Below are positions 7,876 through 14,700 of a stretch of 16,214 nucleotides of DNA, piece after piece; the stretch's first letter is position 1, and each line of letters opens with the position of its first letter. The translations under genes were made by a program, and so were the position numbers. The stretch comes from an uncultured Lachnospiraceae bacterium (GTDB lineage: Bacteria > Bacillota_A > Clostridia > Lachnospirales > Lachnospiraceae), in NCBI GenBank assembly GCA_947175285.1, contig CAMWMM010000044.1:1-16214 (forward strand). The letters run 5' to 3'. The notes beneath the pieces were generated by a model. It searched no databases. It was given only the letters and a program-made list of their open reading frames with translations, and was not told the origin of the DNA.

Positions 7876-8841
7876 TTACAGTTTCAATGTCATTAAATCC
7901 GTATATTTTAACATGCAGATACCCTCTTCATAATTGCCGATGGTGTCTGCATTTTCTTTGCCCGCAACATTGTTTGCAATAAGATGAGGAAAGTTTATCC
8001 CGCAGGCATAGGCATGCGGATAGCCGCCGCCGAAACGCGGATTTATTTCGGAGATATAATAGCTGCCGTTTATTTTGAAAATATCCATATCAATAGGACC
8101 TGACAAAGAAAGAGAGTCAGCCGTCTGCCGGATTAACTCAAATAAAACGGAGTCTTTGACGGAGACGGATTTTTCTGTTTCTCCGGCACGCATACGCAGT
8201 TTTTTCTTAATAAAAATAGAAACGGGCTTGTGAGAAAGCATATCAACATAGAGGTCGGCTCCGTATTCTACTCCATCGGCAAATTCCTGAATCAGCATTT
8301 CTTCCGTACTGTATTTGCAAAGTGCAGATAAAAGTTCCAGGTTTTCCACTTTCTGAATGCCGATACTTCCGCATCCGCGGACAGGTTTGATAAAAACGGG
8401 GAAATTCATTTTTCCGTTATTATAGGAATCCTGAAATTCGGTTATATTTCGGCATGTTGTCAGAACAGGCAGATGATGTTTTTGTAAATGCTGATAAAAG
8501 GCATACTTGTCCCGGCAGACTTCTATTGCATCCGCTGACGAAACGACAGGCATTACACCTTGACCTCGATACTGTTCCTGGTAGGAAGCCGTCAGATGAA
8601 GTTCGTCCTCCTGCAATGGCAGAACAGCGTCTATTTTTTCCTTATGGCAGATATCCAGAACGGTTTCCAAATAATCCGGTGAGGTCATGCGCGGAATAAT
8701 ATAATGACTGTCCGCTTCATAAAGCGCCGGTGCATAGACGCTGCAGTCTGTGCCGACAATTTTGTCTATACCGTTTTCTTTTTCCTTAAAGTACTGAATC
8801 AGCTTGTTTCTTGTACCACAACTTAAGATTAAAATATTCAT
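7876..8841 (-). CDS. ATP-grasp ligase, substrate unknown
   Basis: This 321-residue protein has an ATP-grasp architecture. A Rossmann-like N-terminal domain (NILILSCGTRNKL, then IDAVLPLQEDEL) is followed by the ATP-binding lid FPVFIKPVRGCGSIGI with its lysine and glycine-rich loop. IQEFADGVEYGADLYVD comes next, and the metal-binding end is DMDIFKINGSYYISEINPRFGGGYP, with acidic and Asn ligands. Such enzymes activate a carboxylate as acyl phosphate and join it to an amine or thiol. Carbamoyl-phosphate-synthase-like and PylC-like ligases are the nearest general types. ATG 8841 has a good GAGGT site 5 bases upstream. Its neighbours are pseudaminic acid genes and a PLP decarboxylase-like gene, so it may attach an amino acid or acyl group to the sugar or glycan. 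That is inference; no specific substrate residue is recognisable. Confidence 0.85.
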   Translation of the reverse strand: MNILILSCGTRNKLIQYFKEKENGIDKIVGTDCSVYAPALYEADSHYIIPRMTSPDYLETVLDICHKEKIDAVLPLQEDELHLTASYQEQYRGQGVMPVVSSADAIEVCRDKYAFYQHLQKHHLPVLTTCRNITEFQDSYNNGKMNFPVFIKPVRGCGSIGIQKVENLELLSALCKYSTEEMLIQEFADGVEYGADLYVDMLSHKPVSIFIKKKLRMRAGETEKSVSVKDSVLFELIRQTADSLSLSGPIDMDIFKINGSYYISEINPRFGGGYPHAYACGINFPHLIANNVAGKENADTIGNYEEGICMLKYTDLMTLKL

Positions 8842-8874
8842 TGTTACCTCGATTTGTATGAAATATATTTTTAC

Positions 8875-8903
8875 ATTTTTATGTATTTTAATTAAGTTGT
8901 CAA
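8875..8903 (-). promoter_or_regulatory. Predicted promoter of the ATP-grasp gene supplied by the inverted-repeat element
   Basis: On the - strand a perfect TTGACA (8898-8903) lies inside the left arm of the repeat. It is followed after 17 bp by AAAAAT (8875-8880), 33 bp before the ATG at 8841. The -10 matches consensus at four of six bases. Confidence 0.4.
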
Positions 8904-9214
8904 AAGATGCTTAAATAATATGTTATCAGCAGATTGCACAATTTGTCCTCAAAGCTGTCCTGTACAAGAGCAAATATGCTCTGAAGATGAGATTTTCTTA
9001 ATATTCCGTATAGTATCCAGCAATTTCAGAACATGGATGTTCTGAAAAGCCCGACTTAAGCCCGGATGGCGATTGTCGGGCGGTTGCGTTTGTTTCCACA
9101 GTTGCCTCGGAATATATAGAAAATCCATCTGCCGAAGCCGGATAGCTGCGGGGACAGTCTGTGCAATCTGCTGATATACAATTATGTAAGTACCTTTTGA
9201 CATCTTAATTTATA
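8886..9214. repeat. MITE-like imperfect inverted-repeat element
   Basis: The left arm 8886-8960 and the reverse complement of 9140-9214 align without gaps with about 58 of 75 identical bases by hand count. This includes a perfect 17-bp core, TATCAGCAGATTGCACA (8924-8940 and, inverted, 9160-9176). Weaker inner homology follows: GATTTTCT and ATATTCCG at 8991-9008 against the complement of 9108-9126. The centre carries a perfect 11-bp hairpin (9024-9034 with 9037-9047). Each arm has an outward-facing TTGACA (8898-8903 on -, 9197-9202 on +). No transposase is encoded, and a - strand open frame at 8949-9203 is a by-product of the palindrome. This fills the otherwise gene-less gap between the two - strand genes. 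A non-autonomous transposon relic or an inverted duplication are the two readings. Confidence 0.65.
9045..9081 (-). terminator. Possible intrinsic terminator downstream of the PLP decarboxylase-like gene
   Basis: Read on the - strand, GCCCGAC (9075-9081) pairs with GTCGGGC (9049-9055) across a 19-base loop and is followed by TTTT (9045-9048). The stem is GC-rich but the loop is long and the T-run short. The 11-bp hairpin 9024-9047 follows at once and may help. Confidence 0.35.
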
Positions 9215-9221
9215 CTTTATG

Positions 9222-10418
9222 TCAGAATACGGAGCCCTGCACATAATCCTGAGGTGTCCATTTCCTGCGCACCTGTATCAGCTTTTCTCCGCTTTTGACA
9301 TAGACCGGCGGAAAATATTGGATAAACAGCGGATTTAAACTCATCGTATAACCGCCGACATTCTCATAAACAATGTTATCTCCGGGCACAAGCTCCGGTT
9401 TATTTTCATAAAGAAACATACGGTCGCATTCCATGCAGGTGTAGCCGCTGATAACCTGGCTCTCCATAACAGGGCGGTTTTCTATATCATTTTCATTGTA
9501 ATCCACATGAAAAAGATGGGAAGTCTTAATCATTGTAGCGTCTATATTGAAACGGCTGCCGTCTGTCATGACGTAGCGGCTGCCTTTAATATCTCTGGTA
9601 TCATAGACCGAAGTAACAAAGGTAGTGCATTTGGAAATCAGGGAGATACCCGGTTCAACAATTAATTTTGTTGTCGCAGGAGAAAAACATTTTGACAATT
9701 CTTCCGCTACTACCGGAAAATAATCGGGGTATTCCGGTCTGCCCTCCATACCGCCGCAGTAGCCGCCGCCTAAATCCACATAGGACAAAGAAAGATGAAA
9801 TTCCTCGGCAATCCGGCATGCCATCTGCGCAATAGAGCGAAAGATGTTTACGCTGCGGGATTTGCTGCTGGAATGCAGATGAAGTCCGGTAACAGATACA
9901 TTGGGAATCTGCTGTAATGTTTTTAGGGCATCGGCAAATTTGCCTGTTTCGTAACAGAATCCAAAGCGGCCGCTGACTTCTCCCATAGTTGTCTCACCGG
10001 GGCACATTTTTTCCAAGTCAAAGTTGACGCGGATGCCGACAGAAAATGTCTGTGCGGGATGTTCGGAGGCAAGACGGGTAAGCCATGAGATTTCCATACG
10101 GGAATCCAGATTGACATAGCCGCCTGAAAGTAAAACATCACGGAAAGATTCTTCACTTTTATATGGACCGTTATAAACGATTTCCCTGCTTTCATAACCA
10201 AGGTAACGTGCCAGCAGATATTCATCTTCGGAAACCACTTCTGCATACGCACCGTTTCTTTTGACAAAAGAAACAAGCCAAGGCAGGGAATTGGTCTTAA
10301 AAGAATATCCTACCAAATAATTGTTCCAATTCCGTGCTAGGGAACCGGTCAGCATATCATAATATTTTTGCAGGATTTCCTCATCAATGATAAAGTAGGG
10401 AGTCTGTAATGTGTCCAT
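9222..10418 (-). CDS. Fold-type III PLP enzyme, diaminopimelate/ornithine decarboxylase-like
   Basis: This 398-residue protein has the two-domain build of the alanine-racemase-fold decarboxylases (Orn/DAP/Arg decarboxylase group 2). Key residues line up: Lys41 in YSFKTN should bind PLP, RFGF sits near 151-154 and His180 in GLHLHSSS stacks on the ring. The DLGGGY glycine loop and EPGISL (phosphate binding) follow. CMECD at 328-332 matches the catalytic Cys-Glu-x-Asp of the partner active site, and GGYTMSL lies near the end. The enzyme should therefore decarboxylate, or less likely epimerise, an amino acid. It is probably not the housekeeping LysA, because it lies in a glycan locus and its sequence around the motifs is divergent. 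With the ATP-grasp ligase on the same strand it could make and attach an amine or amino acid. An AAAGG site precedes ATG 10418 by about 11 bases. Confidence 0.8.
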   Translation of the reverse strand: MDTLQTPYFIIDEEILQKYYDMLTGSLARNWNNYLVGYSFKTNSLPWLVSFVKRNGAYAEVVSEDEYLLARYLGYESREIVYNGPYKSEESFRDVLLSGGYVNLDSRMEISWLTRLASEHPAQTFSVGIRVNFDLEKMCPGETTMGEVSGRFGFCYETGKFADALKTLQQIPNVSVTGLHLHSSSKSRSVNIFRSIAQMACRIAEEFHLSLSYVDLGGGYCGGMEGRPEYPDYFPVVAEELSKCFSPATTKLIVEPGISLISKCTTFVTSVYDTRDIKGSRYVMTDGSRFNIDATMIKTSHLFHVDYNENDIENRPVMESQVISGYTCMECDRMFLYENKPELVPGDNIVYENVGGYTMSLNPLFIQYFPPVYVKSGEKLIQVRRKWTPQDYVQGSVF

Positions 10419-10461
10419 AGTGGGGTATACCTTTCTGGGGGTGAATATTATAACTGCGTTT

Positions 10462-10490
10462 ATTATAGCATTTTTTTACCCATGCGTCTA
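10462..10490 (-). promoter_or_regulatory. Predicted promoter for the PLP decarboxylase-like gene
   Basis: On the - strand, TAGACG (10485-10490), 17 bp and a perfect TATAAT (10462-10467) precede the gene by 43 bp. A second TATAAT lies at 10447-10452. The -35 box is part of a GCGTC-TAT-GACGC palindrome (10484-10496) that could bind a regulator. The rest of 10497-10588 shows no gene. Confidence 0.45.
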
Positions 10491-10588
10491 TGACGCTTGG
10501 AGAGAAGAAAATCACGAAAATCAAGTTTCTTTTTAGCATGGAATGGAGTTTGAAAATATCTGAAAAACAAAAAGATAATCAATGAAGG

Positions 10589-10759
10589 TTAATCAAATGT
10601 TATTTTGCCATGTTCTTTTTCAAATTCGGAAATATGCTTTTTCATAAGGACTTCCAATTCTCTGTTCGCGGAACGACCATTATAATCTGCAACGTAACGG
10701 AATTTCTTAAGGATTTCAGCATCCGTCCTTAATGTAAATTTAGCTATATCATTCATCAT
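10589..10759 (-). CDS. Small ribbon-helix-helix (Arc-like) DNA-binding protein
   Basis: This is a 56-residue open frame on the - strand with an excellent GGAGG site 7 bases before the ATG at 10757-10759; a second ATG follows at once. The protein begins with a short beta-strand (AKFTLRTD), the DNA-contacting strand of ribbon-helix-helix proteins. Two helices follow, AEILKKFRYVADYN and GRSANRELEVLMKKHISEFEKEHG, where the turn NGRSANRELE matches the Arc/MetJ family pattern. Such proteins bind DNA as dimers, often to their own promoter. The repeated TGACGGC sites just upstream, between this gene and the divergent one at 10928, are the obvious candidate operator. It could be a lone regulator of a mobile element or the antitoxin-like half of a pair; the divergent partner does not look like a known toxin. 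Confidence 0.8.
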   Translation of the reverse strand: MMNDIAKFTLRTDAEILKKFRYVADYNGRSANRELEVLMKKHISEFEKEHGKITFD

Positions 10760-10788
10760 AAAAATACCTCCAATATGACTTTATTATA

Positions 10789-10833
10789 CCGTCGAAATGA
10801 CGGCTGAAATTACATTGACGGCGTAATGACGGC
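10789..10833. promoter_or_regulatory. Candidate operator: three TGACGGC repeats in the divergent promoter region
   Basis: ATGACGGC (10797-10804), TTGACGGC (10815-10822) and ATGACGGC (10826-10833) repeat in the same orientation. CCGTC (10789-10793) forms an inverted partner of the first. They overlap the - strand spacer next to TATAAT (10783-10788) and the + strand -35 box. This suits binding by the ribbon-helix-helix protein to control both directions. Confidence 0.6.
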
Positions 10834-10843
10834 ATATTATAAT
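10815..10843 (+). promoter_or_regulatory. Strong sigma-A promoter for the 108-residue protein gene
   Basis: TTGACG (10815-10820), exactly 17 bp, then perfect TATAAT (10838-10843). The -35 box is itself part of the second TGACGGC repeat, so a protein bound there would block RNA polymerase. Confidence 0.65.
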
Positions 10844-10876
10844 TCAATATATGGGAAATAAGTGGGGGTAAAGGTT

Positions 10877-10927
10877 GTGTCTGACGCCCCAAATTCGCAG
10901 ATTGAAAAGAGGAGCATAGTTATATAG
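10877..10927 (+). CDS. Possible 16-residue leader peptide abutting the next gene
   Basis: GTG 10877 opens a 16-codon frame ending in TAG at 10925-10927, with the next gene's ATG starting at 10928. A GGGGG stretch about 8 bases upstream could serve as ribosome site. It is in the same frame as the following gene, separated only by TAG. It could be a coupled leader or a relic of a longer N-terminus. There is no other coding evidence. Confidence 0.22.
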   Translation: MSDAPNSQIEKRSIVI

Positions 10928-11254
10928 ATGAGAAAAAGAGATGAAAATTTATTGGATATACTTGTAGAAGAAAGAATATACAAAGGCTTAGATAAGGTAC
11001 TAAATGATAACGAGTTGTATCAAATGATGCAGAAAGAAGTAGATGAAGCGCTAAATCAATTAGAAAAGGTGGGATTGAGCAGAGAGCAGAACAAGGCTAT
11101 AGATAAAGCGCTTTCTGCGGTTAACGCCAGTGGAGCTGCATACGGTGCAATTGCCTATAAGCAAGGACTTTATGATGGCATTAAGTTGATGTCGGAAGTG
11201 AATCAGATTAGTAGGGTTGGTGATATGGTGAATAAGCAGAATTCTGAAAAATAA
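10928..11254 (+). CDS. Unknown 108-residue helical protein
   Basis: I do not recognise a function. The protein is charged and appears almost wholly helical, with long amphipathic stretches (LLDILVEERIYKGLDKVL, then MMQKEVDEALNQLEKVGL). Its C-terminal part, AIAYKQGLYDGIKLM, resembles the tails of many small accessory-element proteins of Firmicutes. There is no signal peptide, membrane segment or cysteine. GGAG lies 13 bases before ATG, which is long, so translation may rely on coupling from the short frame that ends at 10927. It is driven by the TTGACG-17-TATAAT promoter and opposed by a ribbon-helix-helix gene whose likely operator overlaps that promoter. A clear terminator follows, so it forms a single-gene unit. 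Confidence 0.75.
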   Translation: MRKRDENLLDILVEERIYKGLDKVLNDNELYQMMQKEVDEALNQLEKVGLSREQNKAIDKALSAVNASGAAYGAIAYKQGLYDGIKLMSEVNQISRVGDMVNKQNSEK

Positions 11255-11264
11255 TATAGCTGCT

Positions 11265-11292
11265 TGATACATTTGTCTGTATCATGTTTTTT
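11265..11292 (+). terminator. Intrinsic terminator after the 108-residue protein gene
   Basis: TGATACA (11265-11271) and TGTATCA (11278-11284) form a 7-bp stem with a 6-base loop, followed by TGTTTTTT. It begins 11 bp after the stop codon. Confidence 0.7.
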
Positions 11293-11398
11293 GTAGTACT
11301 GGTGTGATGTTCATCAAAATTTAATTAGAATGAATAGGATAAGAAGAGCATATTGTTATAAATTAATTAGCGTTTTTTTGTAAAACTTAATTTGTATG

Positions 11399-11426
11399 TT
11401 GACTTTAACAAATAAAATAGTATAAT
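11399..11426 (+). promoter_or_regulatory. Predicted sigma-A promoter of the restriction-modification operon
   Basis: TTGACT (11399-11404), 16 bp, then perfect TATAAT (11421-11426). It is the best + strand promoter between the terminator and the restriction-modification gene. The stretch 11293-11398 before it is AT-rich and shows no gene. Confidence 0.6.
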
Positions 11427-11433
11427 TTATATA

Positions 11434-11445
11434 GAACACATGTTC
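11434..11445. promoter_or_regulatory. LexA-type SOS box at the promoter start point
   Basis: GAACACATGTTC is a perfect match to the Gram-positive LexA (DinR) core GAAC-N4-GTTC, and its central ACAT fits the RNRY preference of Bacillus subtilis boxes. It sits 7 bp past the -10 box, where LexA would block initiation. A chance match of an 8-base palindromic core is possible. Confidence 0.5.
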
Positions 11446-11728
11446 GACATAGATTGTTGCTGCGCCATATAAAAAGCATAAAATGCTAGATAAATCTACT
11501 TTTTTTTGGTATTATAAAAATATCATGGGACGGTGACATGAGCAGTGATAGTTTAATTACTTCACAAACGGCAAGAATATTTACAACTTTGCGATAAGAC
11601 AGTAAGGATTTTACTCTTGTGCAAACAACTTTCAGCTTCAAAAGTTGATGAATCATGGTGAAATAGAAAAGCGTATATTTATTTATACTTGGCTAGTCAT
11701 GCGGATAAAGAGGAAGGAGCTGGCGACA
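11446..11728 (+). other. Long AT-rich leader of the restriction-modification gene
   Basis: About 295 bases lie between the expected transcript start and ATG 11729. The leader holds a weak AGCAT/ATGCT hairpin followed downstream by a T8 run (the run is near 11502-11509). A 19-codon frame from ATG 11538 to TAA 11597 has a poor ribosome site. An in-frame 28-codon extension of the main gene (TTG 11645, ATG 11648, ATG 11699) lacks a good ribosome site. The leader may hold attenuation control, but nothing is decisive. Confidence 0.3.
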
Positions 11729-14700
11729 ATGAGTGAGGAACTTATTCAACGGAATTTAATAGATGAGCCTGAAAAGATGGGGGATTGGAATTTTTATAAT
11801 GTAGGCTCCACAACATTAAAAGCACTTAAGAACGCTAAGATTATTCCGAATCGTGATTACAATGAGTTTGAAGATAAGAAACCAGATGCAATTATAACAA
11901 AAAGACCAGTAATAATTGCTGCGATTGAATATAAAAAGCCATCGGAACTGAGAACAGATAAGCAAATAAAAAAGGCTATTGAGCAAGAATTTGGTGTTGC
12001 TCAGATATTGCGTGCTAAAGTATATATAGTCACAGATGGGAAAAAATCATATTGGATTAATCCAGCCACTGGAAATGAAATTTTACAAGAAGATGGGAGT
12101 AGGATAACTCTAAATTTTGAAAGGGAGAGTACAGATTGCATTACTTTAATTAATAAAATCAGGGCATCAATTAACGCAACAAATGATATTATAAAGGAAG
12201 CGGCTCCTGTTGATCCATTGCCTTTGGCACAAAAGGTTTGGCAAGATTTATGGGCGGTTTCTGGTGCGACGCCTGAGAATTGTCTTTATACCTTCGTTGA
12301 GATTTTCATTTTCAAATATCTCAGTGATCTTGGTGTGCTTAGTGGAATGCACTCTTTTTACGATCTTTTAGGACGATATTCTGGAAACAATGAGGATGAG
12401 GTGTTAAAGCTGTACGCATCTACTATACGGCCACAAATTAAAGAACTCTTTCCTAGGAGTGAACGAGATCATACGACTATTATTAACGGAACTATTTTTG
12501 TTTCTAAAGATGATAAAGCAGTTTCAGGATATTCGGCTGTATTTCACAAGATACTTAAACGTTTCAATGAATTTGGAACTCTTGAGAATATCGACTTTGA
12601 TTTTAAGAGCAAGCTATTTGAGACATTCCTGAAAGAGTCTATTAGCAAAAAGAACTGGGGACAGTATTTCACTCCGCTTAAAGTGGTTCGTGCCATTGTC
12701 AATATGGTTGATATTGTTGCAGGAATGGAAGTGTGCGATCCTGCTTGTGGTGTTGGTAAATTTCTTTTGGAACTTATTCTTCCAGACCTGTGTCGTTATT
12801 ATCAGATTGAAGATAAAACATTGATTCCGCGTGTTACATTGGCTGGATTTGATAAAGGTTTTGACAAAGAAGAACAAAAAACTATTATTTTGGCAAAAGC
12901 TAATATGCTTATTTATATGTCGGAGATGATTAAAGAGTATCCTGATATGACAAAGCAATTTGCAAGAATATTTAATGATACGTTCTTATTACAAACCAAT
13001 TCTATTCTTGGGACATTGGCAAAGCCTATACATGATAAATATGATTTGATACTTACGAATCCTCCTTATGTTATGAGTGGTAGTAGTAATTTGAAAGAAG
13101 AGATTGCTAAGGATGAAATTCTAAAAAACTACTATACTGTGAGTGCTATGGGTATCGAAGGTCTGTTCATGGAATGGATTGTTCACGCTTTAAAGCCCGG
13201 CGGAAAAGCTTTTGTTGTTGTCCCAGATGGTATTATGAATCGTGGCAATGATAAGAAATTGCGTGACTTTATTCTTGAGCAATGTTGTGTTGATGCTGTT
13301 ATTTCTTTGCCATTGAATACTTTTTTTACTACAAACAAGAAAACTTATATTCTTGCCCTAACAAAGAAAACAAGAGTAAATATTAATGGAGTTCCAACAC
13401 TTCCGAAGCAAACGACGCCTGTTTTTACATATCTTTGTTCTGAAATTGGGGAAACAAGGGATGTATATCGTTTTGATATTGATCAGAATGACTTGGAAAC
13501 AGCATCGGATTTGTTTAATATGTTTAAAGGGGCAAAGGAAAAATTTGAAAATACAATCAATGATAAACGCTGTAAAATTATAAATATAGATGACTTCTAT
13601 AATGGAACACATTGGTCAATTGATCGCTGGTGGACAGAAGAAGAGAAAATTGAATTGGGGGTTGAGGAAGAACCTGATGCCGTTGATATAGGGCAATTTA
13701 TTACATTATTACAAGATGTATCCTCGTCTATAATTGAATATCAGGAACCGTTGCAGGAACTTGAAAAAAAAAAGTATAAACCTTTCTCATGGAAAACGGT
13801 GAACATGGTCAAAAATGAGTTGTGGAGTTTTATAACAAGTAGTATTGGAAAAAACAGAACTCTTCTAGCTTCAATGGACACGCAGAATAATGAAGATATC
13901 CCTGTATATACTGCTGGAAAGGGACCGGTAGCTTATATTAAGCCAATTGAGGGGAAGGTGCCTATTTATGCGACAGATGATTCGCCAATACTTTCTTTTG
14001 CGACGAATGGAGATGGGTCCGCTGCTCGGAATTTTGTCATTCATGATAGACCATTTTACATTAACACGGATCGGATAGCATTGAAAATCAATGTTCCTGA
14101 TATTCTTCCAGAATATTTACAATTACAATTATTAGATGTTAAGCAGAAATATAATTTTAATCACAGTCACAAAGCTAATCTGAAAAACTTGACTGCGGTT
14201 GAAGTTGTTTTACCCTGCAATGACTGCGGTCTTTTTGATGTAGAATATCAACGATATGCGGTTAATGTTATGCGAACGTTTTTTATGACTACCTCTTATG
14301 TCAAAGAACGGATTGAGTTTATATCAAGTTTAACTCTTAAAATTGATATGGACGTACAAACACGTTATATACAAACATGCCTTGCAAATAAGTCATTGTT
14401 TAACTTAAGCATTGGAAAAAGATTGCTCAGAAAGGATTATGTTACTGAGCGAGGTTCAATTCCAGCGTACAGTGCCAATGTTCACTCCCCGTTTGCGTTT
14501 GTTGATGCGAGTAACATTACAGATTTTGATTATGATTACTTGATTTGGGGAATAGATGGTACTTTCGACTTTAGAGTAATTAAACGAGGTACATTATTTG
14601 CAACAACCGATCATTGTGGCGCTATTCAGATTATGGATCAAGAACTATCGCCATACTATCTTTTATATGTGATTGACACGATTAAGAAAAAATATGGCTT

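Noticed and set aside
8949..9203. 84-codon - strand open frame between the ATP-grasp and PLP genes
   Set aside because: It lies wholly inside the inverted-repeat element and reads through both arms. The equivalent frame of the other arm is broken by stops, and the protein has no recognisable domain.
10928..11254. Toxin partner of a toxin-antitoxin pair with the ribbon-helix-helix gene
   Set aside because: Toxin-antitoxin genes are normally co-directional and overlapping. These are divergent, and the protein has no known toxin motif.
11538..11597. 19-codon frame in the leader of the restriction-modification gene, considered as a controller or leader peptide
   Set aside because: Weak ribosome site, no known motif and not adjacent to the main start. 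It is mentioned only within the leader entry.
11645..11728. 28-codon upstream extension of the restriction-modification enzyme (TTG/ATG/ATG starts)
   Set aside because: These starts lack a good ribosome site, whereas ATG 11729 has AGGAAGGAG at ideal spacing. The extension also resembles leader sequence rather than protein domain.
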